A stretch of 64,000 bases of DNA, from contig JAKUCV010000164.1 in NCBI GenBank assembly GCA_028386065.3, positions 1 to 64,000 on the forward strand, given 5' to 3'. Numbering within the stretch: position 1 is the stretch's first letter; every line of letters begins with the position of its first letter. Below are positions 45,288 to 56,718 of this stretch, piece by piece. The notes beneath the pieces are model-generated. The model ran no database searches. It was given only the letters and a program-made list of their open reading frames with translations, and was not told the origin of the DNA. This DNA is from Turnera subulata (taxonomy: Eukaryota > Streptophyta > Magnoliopsida > Malpighiales > Passifloraceae). The translations under genes were made by a program, and so were the position numbers.

Positions 45288-45497
45288 TTAAAGTATAGGA
45301 GAGTGAGCACCTGGTTCATAGGCTTCGAAATAAGAACCTTGATAAGGGCCTTCCCAATTTAGCTTTTTTTTTTTTTGGACCAGTTGGTTTACCCTCTTGA
45401 AATTTTGGTTCTTACGTTGGATCGGTCGAGATCTAAACTTTCTATCATAACACCTTACTAATCTCTGACTTTGTCGAAAATAGATGAAACATACCAA
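45288..45497 (-). pseudogene. Gypsy integrase C-terminal remnant
   Basis: The minus frame includes CYDRKFRSRPIQ and LNWEGPYQGSYFEAYEPGAH, the basic and GPY motifs of Tat-type integrase C-termini (normally NWEGPY followed by RPGAY). Upstream sequence is too decayed to follow. Confidence 0.6.
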
Positions 45498-47952
45498 TTT
45501 TTGTATTCTCCCTTGTTAGTTCCTGGACTTCTTTGTCCTTGTCCTGGAGAAAGTCCTGACTATTGGCTTCTCCAAGGCCGCCGTGCCATCAAGTGGCTCT
45601 ATAGTTCTTGCTATGAAGGAGGTCTCATTGTTATCTAGTTTTGGATGATGGGATTTCTTTCAAAGAAGGCCTTCAAGGATTTTTCTTTGTACCAACCTTA
45701 AGAGATTTTGTGTGAAACCTCCAAAAAATCCCAAATATGTGACTCCTTCCTCCATGCATCTAAATTAATAAGCATTAAGTCGAATCTCAAGCCTTGAAAA
45801 GCATATCGCTACCTACCTCATCTTCTGGATAATTTTTTTTGTAAGGGGAGTAAGTTTTAGCTGTCGTCGCTGAGGGCTTTGGGTTTAGGACAGGTAAAGG
45901 GCAGAGGGAACTCGAGTTACTGAGTAGGAGATTAATATGTGAAGCTTGTTTGAAGAGAATTCTATATAAAAAAGGAATTTGTCTGCTCCTTTTAAAGGAC
46001 GTTGGTCCTAAGGGGCCCTTCTAAGATAGATGGATGACCTCTTCATTTCATGTAGGCTCTCTGATTCGGCAGGGCGGTATCTCCTTAGACGCTGCTACTT
46101 TCATTACAAAATGAGATCTTCTCTCCATAAGAGTAAATACTTGAGTTGCACGGGCCACTAACACAAGAAAGAAGAGTTCTACAAAGTTACATGGCAAAAC
46201 TTTTCAAGCTCATGGTGTGGTGTGACCTTTAGCTCCTCCGTCTTTCTTATCTTTATAAGGTCCTCATTTCAATGAGACAACCAAGGTCGTGACAGTTGTG
46301 TTGAACGCTAGCCTTACCAATAGATCGGGCGTTCTGCGCTCAAGCGTTTGTTAGACAGGTGAAGGACCTATAGGTGTAATGCTTGGGTATTGAATTTCCT
46401 CATCTTTCCTTCATGGCCCCTTGTCTTCCTATAGAAGGACCCTGTACATCTCTATTTCTCTTCAACTCTAGGTGACTCTATCACATAGATCACCTTATTT
46501 GAATAAGATTTTGATATGGCTAATGCCTCCTCTAAGAATTCTTAGAGCTGAAGTCCTTTGGACCGGGGAGCCTCCTTGTGGAGATCTTAGGACCTAGAAG
46601 TCCTAGGTCCTTGTATTAAAAGGCCTTTTAGACACTTTAATAACACGCCGATTTCGACAACACACCCTAACCTCCCCCAGGATACTTTACATTTACACTG
46701 AAGGGGAGGCGGATAGGAATGGCTGATTTAGAACCCTACTCTTCCTCCTTTTAATGAGGGTGCTTGGGCTTTTTTCCTAACTCTTTTTTTCATGTGCTAC
46801 CTCAGCAGTATCCCCTAATGGATGGTAGGTTCATAAGTTATGCAGACCTGCTAATATTTCTTACTTAAATTGCATAAGCTCCACCCATGTTACTATTTTA
46901 TTACTTTGCTAATCAGCGGTATTGGAGGCACTTGGAATTTTTTCGATTCCACCGTTGATGGGATTCAAGATTGTACTAGATGTAGGTCCAATACTAGAGT
47001 TACTCGGATAGTTCCGGCTCCACCATTTACGGCAGGATCCAAGATTGTATTGGACGTAGGTCCTGCACTAGTGTTATTAGGAATATTTTTGGCACCACGA
47101 AGGTCTTAAGATTGTTTGGGTAGACCCCTCCTCAAGTCTATCAAAAAGGATATCATTGTCGTACCTTCATTGGCCGGAGGTCCTTCAATGGTCGGAGGTC
47201 CTCCATCAGCCGGAGGTCCTTCGATGTCCGGAGTTTCGTTGGTTCTAGACCCGCTGGGATGGGATCCACGATAACTTCCGAGGTAGAGAAGCCATGGCTT
47301 TTTGTTCAGTTTCCCACAGACGGCGCCAATGTAAAAATACTAGATTTACCTTTATATGGATGATGCCTTTTGGAAGGTCATTATGCTTATAAGACCTGCA
47401 AGGACCAACAGAGTAGGACCTGTAGAGAGTAAGACCTAGGTAGGTTGCCTATAGGACCTACAAAGACCAACAAAGAGTAGGACCCGGGGAGAACCAGGGT
47501 TTGTGACCCCAGATGGCACTCTGATGCCTAAGTCAGAAGGAGGATTTTCTCTGTGAAGAAAAGAGACAAGAGAGAGAATTTAGAGAAATGAGCAGTGTAC
47601 CTTTCTACTTGGCATAAGGAGTCTATTTATAGGGAAAATTAGACTCTTGGTCTTCCCAGCTAGACTTGGACCTAAGGATTTACCTTGGACCTGGGCCTGA
47701 CCTTATTGGTGAGCTGAAGGTGAAATTCTATATGTTATCAGAACCTTTAGATAATGGAGATACCTGGTGAGGGGGAACCACTCTAAAACACCTGTGTCAA
47801 TTTCTCTCTACCTTCCTTACTCTATTTCCCACTCCTTGCTCTCATCTTGCATCGTAGAGACTTGGTGTCTCAAAAACCAGATCTTACTGTCCGAAAAAGT
47901 TTAAAGCCTAATTCACCCCTCTCCTCTTAGACACTTTTAGGCCTACACTATG

Positions 47953-49385
47953 CCTTCGCCCCCGCATTGGCATGTCGGATTCGCTAGCTCCCCTGGTGCT
48001 CCCCATCAAGCCTTTGGTCACCTCCACTTTATCCTTGTGTTGGTTTTGCCCCTGTGATCCCACGGCTTGTTGTACCTTGGCCTTGCCCCGTTGTGGCGCA
48101 CCTCCTGTCTTGGCGACATCTCCTATCGCCTTCCTATTGTGCTCCCGTAGGCTCCTTGGTTCAACCTCGACAAGTCGCATGGCACCCATCGCCTTCGCCT
48201 CTTGTGCCTTTTCTTCATGCAACACCCCAACTAAGCATGACTTGCTCCCATCCATCAAGATCATGCAATTTGCACTCGACACCGGCATAGCTCTTGTCGT
48301 GTCGACGAACTCCACGCCTAGCACAATAGGATCCTCGTCTATGTCGACAATCGTGGGATCGATCTTCCTACGCCATTCCCCAATGGCTATGTCAACTCCG
48401 CGTGCGACTCTATGAATTGGCTTGGCTTCGGAATTGACGGCCTTCAACCATCCATACTTTTCCCCAAGTTTAATACCAAGCCTTTGTGCCTTGGACCTTT
48501 GGATGAAGTTGTGCGTGGCTCCCATATCAAACAACGCCTTGGTCTCCTTCCACCAACCTTGGCGACCACGTACAAGTGCCAATTACGCTCGACCTGTCTT
48601 CGCCTTGACCGTGCCAAGCAATCGAAGCGAACCCATCCTTGGTTCCTCTTCAGCATCATTGTTGTTGGAGCTCTCCCCTTTCTCCTCGTTCCCTCGAACG
48701 AGTGCCGCTAGCTTAATGCGCTATGGGCTATGGCATTGAGGTCCCGTACCCCACGCCATTGAAGCTCTAACGAGATGGAAACCTCTCTCTTGCAAAGAGA
48801 CCAATCCCCCTTGATCTCTTCCATCTACTCTTTTGCACGAATCTCCTCCATTACGGTAGCAAGCAACATGTGGTTTGGCGGCCCCTCAAATCATCCAGCT
48901 CCTTCTTCCATGAGTCCACAACAACCTTGAGAATGCCTTGCATCTGCCCTTGGAGCTCCTCAAGGTCCCCCATCATTGCTCCTTGATGCCTCGGCCCACC
49001 TCTTCAACCATGTCGCCATTATCCCCAACGACAAGCGTCACCCACGCAAGCCTCGACTCGCACTATGCTCCACAGTTCAGTCCTCTCCCTAGAAGACTTC
49101 TTGCTACCTTTCGAGATACGTTGTTCCTCCCCAGGAACGTGCTCTCCTTCAACAATACTCCGTTGGCCTCCCCAGTGGCCATTTCCCATAAATTCTCATA
49201 CTAGCAAACCTTGCTCCGTCATTGTCACGAGGTCATTACCCTCTCCCCAACAACCTAGCAGGGCGTGCAGCCACCTGTGACATTACTCCACCATTGTCAT
49301 GAGGTCATTACCCTCTCCCCAAGCCTAATGGGGCATGCAGCCACCCCAGACATCAGAGTTGGATTGAATTGTCTCTGCTACCAAC
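47953..49385 (-). pseudogene. Gypsy gag/protease remnant
   Basis: The clear part is 48582-47908, where ALFDMGATHNFI, the QRLGIKL segment and DPIVLGVEF match the retropepsin of gypsy elements. The catalytic triad is usually D-T/S-G, and here it reads DMG, so the threonine is lost. The protease tail is rich in Lys, Gln and Gly. Toward 49385 gag-like helices are too broken to define. The frame ends inside the copia LTR insertion (stop at 47908), so reverse transcriptase never follows. Confidence 0.75.
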
Positions 49386-50057
49386 TGTCACGGGCCGGGA
49401 GTTTTGGAATGCAAACTCCCCCACCAATTGTCACGAGACTACGGATCCCTAATAATATCCCGTGCAGCACTTAGGCAAGAACCCCAAACTCAAGCCTAAG
49501 TCAGCCTAAACCTCGCTACCGCGCTAGCTAGAGAATACTCAAATAGTATTGGGAGAAAGCAAAGAGTATATTAATCTCGAGAGAGAGTTTGTACAATTGT
49601 GAGCCCCATGCTCAAGTACAACAGAATTCCCCAATTCCTAACTCTCCATTTTTCTAGGTTTCCATCTACCCATGAATGAGGGGACCCTTCCCCTTATATA
49701 GACAATCCCACCTCCTCAACGGACGGCTAGGATTGCACCCCAAAAAGCCCTACGATTTAGCGACTCATATTTACGAAGCCTAGATATTTTCCTAAAATAT
49801 CTACCCATGCTTATCTACACATGCCACCCAAACATGTCTAGAAATATCCACACAAATATCCCTAGAAATATCTAGTCAAACCTTATCCCCAAAAGTTGAC
49901 TTGGTCAAACCCAAGTTTGACTAGAACTCCCAACCTTTGACCCGAGCTCTAGAGAATTCCGCACTTCTGTAGAGGCGTCTACACGGCTCTTGCACATTCC
50001 GGGCTCCTCTTGAATGCTCTGCGCAATTTTCGAACCCGCGTCGCGCACCGCGTGACA
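49386..50057 (-). repeat. 5' LTR of the defective gypsy element
   Basis: 672 bases, TGTCACGGGCC to CGTGACA, followed by duplication CTTGA. It matches 36774-37311 plus 42263-42394 with scattered differences. Confidence 0.92.
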
Positions 50058-50062
50058 CTTGA

Positions 50063-51213
50063 AGTCTCAAGCAACTCAACCAATACCCGAAGCACATCTT
50101 CATACAGATGTTGCCTCCTATGTTTTAGTTGATGGGGAGTGGGACTTTAATACTCTCCGTGATTTTTTACCCTTGTCTGTTCTCGGTGTCCTTTCACTGT
50201 CACCAACACCAGTACCAATTCATGGCGAGTACACTGTTGTTTGGGGCACACAAGCACCGGCGAGTGTACTGCCAAGTCCGCTTATGACCTCATCTGCAAT
50301 CGTCTGAGTACAACTGCTCAGGAATCGTGGAAATTTGTCTGGAAGTGGCAAGGGCTACCGAGGATCCAGACTTTCCTCTGGCAGATCGCTCATGATGCAC
50401 TCCTCACTAATGCTACTCGGGTGCACGGGCATATATCTGATATTTCCACATGCCCAAGATGTTTCCAGCATCCAGAAACATGCCTTCACACCATGCGTGA
50501 TTGCTTTTCGCCCTGTCGGTTTGGCACCATTTACTTGAAGCTAATGCATGGTCTACTTTTTTCGCAGGTACAGGTGTAGCCGAATGGGTCACGACGGCAC
50601 TATGTCAACCCCTGGTATGCCATTCCCGGTGCCCTTGGCCCTTGGTGTTCGGGGTTGGCACCTGGCATATTTGGAAGGATTGAAATGAGCGAGTGTTCCA
50701 ACCAACGGACATTGCGGCGGACCCTGAGCGGTTGGCGGAGAAAGTGTTGTCTTTCAGCTTTCAGATATGGCATGAGCAACAGAGTCGATGTGTTGCAGGC
50801 CTAGCTCCCAGGGTACACTGTAGCCTTGTGGGGTGGGTGCCCCAGATGTTGGCTGCCTAAAAATCAATACGGACGGAGCTGTAAACCGAAATATAGGAAG
50901 AGCAGGAGCTGGCGGTGTTTGCCGGTCTTCTGATGCCAAATGGCTGTTTGGATTCACTCATGGCCTACCACCTTGTAGCCCTTTCGTGGCGGAACTTTGG
51001 GCGGTCTATGACGCCCTGTGTATTGCGAGGACCCTTGGTTATCCTCAACTCACTATGGAGCTAGAATGCAAGGATGTAGTATCACCTCTTAACAACCCCA
51101 GTTCCACACGGTTTGAAAGAAAAACCCTCATGGAATATGTTAGGGAACTGCTTAGTCGCCAATGGCAAGTCACGGTCTGCCATACTTTTCGGGAGGCATA
51201 TGCATTAACTGAT
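50063..51213 (+). pseudogene. LINE zinc-binding (zf-RVT) and RNase H domains
   Basis: DGEWDFNTLRDFLP and SAYDLICN, then WKWQGLPRIQTFLWQIAHD and CPRC...ETCLHTMRDC, form the zf-RVT region of plant LINEs (50100-50520). The RNase H follows with INTDGAVNRNIGRAGAGG (50860-50915), carrying the first catalytic Asp, and FVAELWAVYDAL with the Glu. Stops and shifts are present upstream, but the RNase H frame from 50833 is open up to the MULE insertion and resumes at 52582. Confidence 0.9.
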
Positions 51214-52581
51214 GGGTTTTTGGTACGGATAGTACCCATATTTTGTGGTTTGAGACAATCGTGTACCTACAACTTTTCTAGAGACATTTATGTACTTGGA
51301 GTTTTCGCGGGCAGGTCAGTCACGGGTCTCGGGCGGGGCATGTGCTGACGTGGTTTCTGCCCGATTTTGGGCTGCTGCCCGTGGCTCAAAACGACATAGT
51401 ATCACCACGATACGACGTCGTTTTGCTACCTGTGTCATAAATGGATCCCACCCATTTCCCACTGTTTGACCCGACTTTCGACCCGATTTAGTTTAAGGGG
51501 CTGAAATATAACCTTAAAGTTTCATTTAAACCTTAACCAATCTTTTTTTCCCCTTTACATTTATTAAATAAAAAACGACATAATGGCAATTATTTATTCT
51601 TTTTTTGCATAAACTTCGTTGTGGACAGCAAGTTTGTTTCTATTTTTTTTTAATTCTCACTCTCTTTCTTTTATTTTTTTTATGGCCTATTATCTCTTTT
51701 TTAAAATTTTGTGTTAATAAACAATTTTATTCAATAAAAATATGCCAATTTTCCTGAAAAAGAAATCCAAAATTCCACATTGAATAAAAATTGCACCATC
51801 ACCTTCCTCCTTCCCAAATGGATCAGATCAAACTACCATGACAAACCAAAACCCAAAAGAAAAAAACTCTTCCATTTAATTTTTTTCACAACCAGAACAA
51901 TAACCCACAACGACCCACATTCATACAAAAGTAAAAAAAATGGAAAAGAAAAGAAGAAAGAAGATGAGTAAAATAGAGAGAGATCGCCGGAGTTGAACCA
52001 GCACGACCCATGCACCACGCCTCCTCCCCCTTCCCACCACCCTCGCACCGACTCGCCGGAGTTGAACCAGTAGCTGTTGAGATCTGAGGAGCCGACCCGT
52101 TTGAACTCTATCCCCACAAAACTAAAACCGCCCTTGNGGGGGGGGGGGGGGGGGGGGGTGAGTGGGGGGAGAAGACGAATAGGGAGAAAGAAAAGAAAAA
52201 GAAGTAAAGAACAGAGAAAGAAGAAAGAGGGAAAAAAGGAATAAAAAAAATAATATATATATAAGTCATGTGAGCCATTTGATTTTTCGGTTTAACCATT
52301 CAAACCCAAATGGAAAGTTGGGTCAGACTCTAAGAAATAGGTGGGATCCACTTATGACACATGGAGGCAACAACGACGTCGTATCACGGTGATACTACGT
52401 TGTTTTGAGCCACGGGCAGCAGTCCAAAACCGGGCAGAAACCACGTCAGCGCATGCCTCGCCCGAGACCTATGACTGACCTGCCCGCTAAAACTCCAGGT
52501 ACATAAACGTTTCGAGAAAAGTTGTAGATACACGATTGTCTCAAACCACAAAATATGGGTACTATCTGTACCAAAAACCCT
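51214..52581. mobile_element. MULE-like foldback element with 9-base TSD
   Basis: The ends are GGGTTTTTGG and CCAAAAACCCT, flanked by TTAACTGAT at 51205-51213 and 52582-52590. About 260 bases at each end are inverted copies (51214-51480 against 52330-52581). The centre is AT-rich, with a short GC-richer piece near 51980-52130 and a run of 21 G after an N at 52137. No transposase is encoded. The target is the LINE RNase H frame, and the reading Leu-Thr-Asp is repeated exactly by the duplication. Confidence 0.92.
52137..52158. other. N plus 21-base G run
   Basis: A single unknown base and a homopolymer of 21 G lie inside the MULE-like element. This may be a sequencing or assembly artefact. Confidence 0.9.
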
Positions 52582-52719
52582 TTAACTGATATACTCGCCA
52601 AACACAGCCTGGCCTCTGTTTCAGCCCTGATTACTATTACTGCACCCCCTACCTTTTGTATTAACCAGCTAGTACAAGATGCTGCAGGAGCACAAGTCCT
52701 TAAGGACTTCATGATGTAA
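52582..52719 (+). pseudogene. LINE RNase H C-terminus after the MULE
   Basis: The frame LTDILAKHSLASV continues the RNase H domain that stops at 51213 and ends at TAA 52717-52719 (PPTFCINQLVQD is the usual LINE tail style). It shows the 3' end of the LINE coding sequence. Confidence 0.8.
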
Positions 52720-52740
52720 TGACTTTCTCCATGTTGTAAC

Positions 52741-53090
52741 TGTTGGGTTATGTTGTATGGAGGCCCACTTGAGGTAGTGGGGCCCACCAGGTCCACCCAT
52801 AAGTTGGGTGCTCACCTGTAACCCTAGTTGCCTCCTATATATACATGTTGTTCTATGGCACAAATACCAAGAACATAACATACATAGGGTGGCTAGGTTA
52901 CACCCACACATACCACATACACAGCTATAGAGAGGAGAGGTTTAGGCCGTGGAGACTACAGGGGTTGCTCCGATACACCGTGACAATCCTTCACGACCGG
53001 TAGATCAAGACCTGGACTCCAAGACCTGTTTGCTTCCGCTGCTAGGACTCCAAGTAGGTGTCCTAATTTATTTCATTCAGGAGATTATGT
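52741..53090 (+). mobile_element. Possible copia LTR or LINE 3' region
   Basis: The stretch begins TGTTGGGTTATG and contains CTATATATACATG near 52836, about 95 bases downstream, and a CTTCCGCTGCT phrase near its end. It is laid out like a short copia LTR, but I could not find a CA end with a duplication. Confidence 0.3.
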
Positions 53091-53183
53091 TTTCCTTCAG
53101 TAACCAAAAAAAATCCAAAGAAGTTGAATATTAACTATGAAGATCAAGCCTAATACAAGGACCAAAATTGCTTTTGCTCTTTT

Positions 53184-53189
53184 TTTATT
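53184..53189 (-). terminator. Candidate poly(A) signal of copy 1
   Basis: AATAAA on the minus strand about 190 bases after the stop codon. Confidence 0.4.
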
Positions 53190-53375
53190 AGTCAACAACA
53201 TAATACATGGAATCCTTTTCCTCCCTCAAAACTCTTGTCTCAAATGAAATCACACCAGATTATTCATTCCCAATAGATATTTTTTCATCAACGGTATGCA
53301 CAAAAACTTTGTTTTCTACTGGAAAGGTATATATATAGACCATCACTCTCATCGTCTTATGACATCCAAGATTCT

Positions 53376-56032
53376 TCACCCGAAATGATTCTTCCATCCT
53401 AAGATAAAAGCATCAATTTCGTTCCAACTTGAAACTGTGTACAGGGTTCCAGATGAGCCTGTCCAATTAGGCCTTCCTCCTTTGACAATGTCTTTCTGTA
53501 TGATTATGGAACCAGATATCAACGACTTAAAAGTCACACCAAGCTGAGTTCCCACTCTTTTAAGGCTTGAACTTTGTCCAATTACTATACCTATATCGGC
53601 CTTAAGCAAACACAACAAATCTTCCACTGATTTCCCAACATAAACACTCAACTTCTTTGACTGACGCTTCACAATAGCCTCCAAAACTTCCACTTTGATT
53701 GCGGGAGATACTATGGTGCCATTGATCCCACCCGTGGTGACTGATTCTTTTGATGCCAACTCATTTGCGTGTACTTTGAGAGCATTTAAATGCACTGCTT
53801 AAAACCAATTGGAAGAAGTAGTGAGGCAAATTAATTGTCGTTGAATTAACAATTCTCTTTATTGATCAAAAAGTCATTATGAGAAGAAGATGTGTACCTG
53901 AGGAAAAGGCTGCTTCAATGAGACCAGTACTCCAACTAGTTGAGATAACATGAGTTTTGGAGTCCAAGTTTTGTCTCTTTGCAATCCTGTCGAAGAATTT
54001 AATGAAATCCTGAAGAAGTATTATGTGTTCTCCAGTTTTTTTTATATCTCCAACTTTTATACCCTTAAGTGCTCCGGATTCGGTCACCCTTAGATTCTTT
54101 GCACTCTCAATGTCTGAAAATTTCTCAAATGCTTTAAGCACTGTATCATAGTTGAACTCCTCTGCAGAATACAGAAAGCCGAAAACAAGTTCAATAATCC
54201 AGAATTTTTACTGGGAAATACATAAGCAACTGACAAAATGTAGGTAAGATGCCATACGCACTTCTTTGGGAGCTGCTAAGGTTCTCAACTTCTAGTTCAT
54301 ACTCTTCATTGTATTGAGCGAAGAGATGGCCCCAAGTGGATTTCAGACCAGCTTGATCATCAGCTGATGATGAGATTGCTAAGGTTGCCAAAATTTCGGA
54401 GGAATCAACAACACTGCCTGTTCCGTCAAAACTAGAAAACATAGAAAGTTGTTCCTTAGCATTGCTCAGCTCTCTTGTCAAAGGAACTGAAGTATGCTGA
54501 AAGAGGGGTTGTGCAAGGAAGAACTCTATTTCACAGATCATGCCCTTCCTGTAAACTTTTTCCACAATCCCGAGCTCTTCTCGTGTTAGAGATGCCGCGA
54601 TCTTGTTGAATACGCCATCAATCTTTGCAATCTCTTCCTAGATAATGTGAAAAACCGATCAACGTTCTTATTCATCATCAGAAAGATTTTCTTTTTTTTA
54701 CTAGTCCATGTTGATGGGGCAAAAAGAATGATAAATTGGAGACTTACCCCTAACGTATCATCTGCATTACCCTCAATCCAGTCTTTGTAAGGGTTATCCT
54801 GGTAGTTCCCTATGGCTGCAACAATTTGCTTGCCTATAAAGTAGTACAGCTTCCAACAAGGAATGAAAGAAGCTAAGCTGAAAACAGAAACTATTGGTCC
54901 TGTGAAAGGCTTCTCGTATCCTTCAATCTTGCCATGTGCTGTATCTAACAAGAACTTCTTGTAATTTTTTGTGGCATCATTGATTGGATAATTTGCACCT
55001 GGTCGGTGCTCATCTAACCATTTCTGTATAAGCGAGGAAGAAGTATCATAAAACAAAATTTCAGACGCAAGCAGAGGAGCTTACCTATATATCCTCTAAT
55101 ATTACTTATTTCTTAAGAATGGAGAAAAAAAAAAATAGGAACAGATTAATTTCATTTCGACAGTTTAATTTCTCACCTGAGAGTCAATTGCACCATCTTC
55201 GTCACCCTTCTTGAACATGGCAAATATGGCCTTTGCATCTGGATCAACAGCAGACTCCAAAGCCAATCCGCTCCTAATAAATCCAGCGAAAAGTTTCGAT
55301 ACAGCCACATTTCTTCTAATTAAACGTCCCTCATAGTGCTTTCAATATTTCTTCAAATCAAGAAGCAAAACACGAGGTACATATATATATATACATGTTT
55401 CTTATTTGTTTAACGAAACATTAATATAGCGATTTTACATTTTTTTTCCTTTTAGCATCAAAAACATTTTCTTTCCCTTGCCGAAATAAGGTTAGGATGA
55501 CATGCGAGTACCCGTGTGATAAAATTTTTAGTATCAACAAATTTAGATTGTCAAATCAGATTTTTCTTTTTTAAAAAAAATTGTGGTTTAGTATAATTTT
55601 TGGTTTGCCCCGCTTAGATAACAAACTCTTACAAAAATAAAGACCGCTGTTGCAAATCATATAATCTAAAGCTAAGGACAAAAACTAAAGTAAAACTAAA
55701 AACAAAACAATTGTAAGCATTCCTTTCAGACAATGAAAATGACATCCGACAAAGAGCCCAGGCTCAGAGAAATTAAGAACTCACGCTATTGTTGCGGTTT
55801 TGCCATACTCAATATCCTGAAAGATATACTGCACATAGCTCTCGAAATCAAGGTTTCCAGCAGCTAAAGACACCACAAATGGGGTGTACAAGGCATAAAG
55901 TGCTTCCGGACGACAATCATTCCACACTCTATCAGCAAAGCTATCCTCGCCGCCAGCAGCTCGGCCCGATAGGTAAGCAATTAAGGATACCGATGACGCT
56001 ACCGATATTAGCAGATTCCGACGACTAGGCAT
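53376..56032 (-). CDS. TH2-type bifunctional TenA / HAD protein, copy 1 (phosphatase site lost)
   Basis: Plant TH2 (TENA_C) proteins join a TenA aminopyrimidine hydrolase to a HAD thiamine-monophosphate phosphatase in thiamine salvage. Six exons fit GT-AG rules: 56032-55785, 55273-55177, 55023-54748, 54637-54262, 54161-53898 and 53794-53376 (559 residues). ATG 56032 was chosen because the codons before it are TTG AAA AAA. The N-terminus is basic then hydrophobic, possibly targeting. TenA catalytic positions look intact: Asp73 (FQD), Tyr136, Cys171 and Tyr175 (IPCWKLY), Glu243 (CEIEFF). The HAD part is not intact. Motif I reads SSFDGTGSVVD, so the nucleophile Asp is Ser276, and motif IV reads GKSVED with Lys near 475 where Asp is expected. 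It may act as a TenA-only enzyme. Confidence 0.88.
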
Positions 56033-56161
56033 TTTTTTCAAGGACTAGCTAGCTAGCTGGTGATGCAGGTAGAAGATTTTAATTAATCTTGTGGGGAGGT
56101 TGACATCGATATGTAGATGCGTTGAAGTAAAGGTGCATTTAAATGATATTCCAATTTGATT

Positions 56162-56169
56162 ATTATATA
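56162..56169 (-). promoter_or_regulatory. Candidate TATA box of copy 1
   Basis: TATATAAT on the minus strand, 130-137 bases before the start codon. The same distance applies in copy 2. Confidence 0.45.
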
Positions 56170-56718
56170 TGAGACCCACTAGCACATGCCAAAAAAATCA
56201 TCTTATCTCTTGGCACATAGTTTTTGCGCGGGTTGCATGCGTCCTGTGTCTTCTTTGTTAGCATTTGGGATATTTTAGTTCCAAGTTGGTACATTTTTTT
56301 TTTTCTTTAGCATTGGTTTCATGGAGAAACCCACCTTTAAGGGAAAATAAAGGGCCAGACTAATTCAGATCAAGTCATGAATGGAACCCGTTGGTACTTT
56401 TGTAGCCTAGCTACTTTATTATTATGCAATTTTTACTTTCCTTATTTGTGCGTATGAATGCAAGTTAAGGTGGAGGTGATATGATATAATGACTAGGTTT
56501 TAGAATTTCACACGTTTCGTGCTCGACTTTAAAACCACGGCATAGTTAGTCGTTGTTTTAATGGAATAGTAAGGCTATTGTTTTTATGGTCCCATTTCGT
56601 TGTTTAAATTGAAGTCTTGGTCATTCTATATACTCACAGGTCATATTCCTGAAAAGTAAGCCATGGTTATCCACAAGCGGTAGGACAGTCATAAGCTAGC
56701 CGCCTATATTTTTTTTAT

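Larger units (their letters stand above)
43320..47735 (-). mobile_element. Tat-like gypsy fragment, no 3' LTR found
   Basis: On the minus strand a 5' LTR runs from about 47735 (TGATAACATA) to 47331 (TTTTTACA), with a TATA box (CTATAAATAG) near 47625. It is followed by TTGGCGCCGTCTGTGGG, the primer site typical of Tat/Retand gypsy elements. Toward the left, integrase C-terminal sequence is recognisable (LNWEGPYQG, 45288-45497). Downstream come tandem repeats around 44230-44660 and no protein-like sequence. A matching 3' LTR and target duplication were not found, so the left limit is approximate. Confidence 0.65.
42461..47947 (+). mobile_element. Copia-type LTR insertion carrying a Tat fragment
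   Basis: TGTTGACC at 42461 and GGCCTACA at 47947 are flanked by CTATG (42456-42460 and 47948-47952). The left arm (42461 to about 43310) and right arm (about 47737-47947) read as one LTR. Phrases such as AAGCTTGAAAGCCCGTTAAG on the left and GGGGGAACCACTCTAAAACA on the right are typical of copia LTR halves. Between them lies unrelated gypsy sequence, so this is probably a solo LTR later hit by another element. Confidence 0.8.
36774..50057 (-). mobile_element. Defective gypsy element inside LINE, with LTRs and TSD
   Basis: The element is flanked by CTTGA at 36769-36773 and 50058-50062. Its 5' LTR is 49386-50057 (672 bases) and its 3' LTR is 36774-42394 (about 670 bases once the inserted element 37312-42257 is removed). 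A primer site (TTGGTAGCAGAGAC on the minus strand) lies just inside the 5' LTR, and a polypurine tract (AGTGGGGGAGAA) lies next to the 3' LTR at about 42395-42406. Only gag/protease remains inside (47953-49385). Reverse transcriptase, RNase H and integrase are gone. The protease style resembles chromoviral gypsy elements of the Galadriel/CRM kind, a tentative placement. Confidence 0.9.

Noticed and set aside
48422..48739. Plus-strand frames with Pro/Ser/Leu-rich translations
   Set aside because: They are antisense to the gypsy gag/protease remnant and share its composition.
56033..56041. Extended N-terminus for TH2 copy 1 (and 61631-61636 for copy 2)
   Set aside because: The upstream codon is TTG, not ATG. 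The first real ATG in both copies gives MPSRR.
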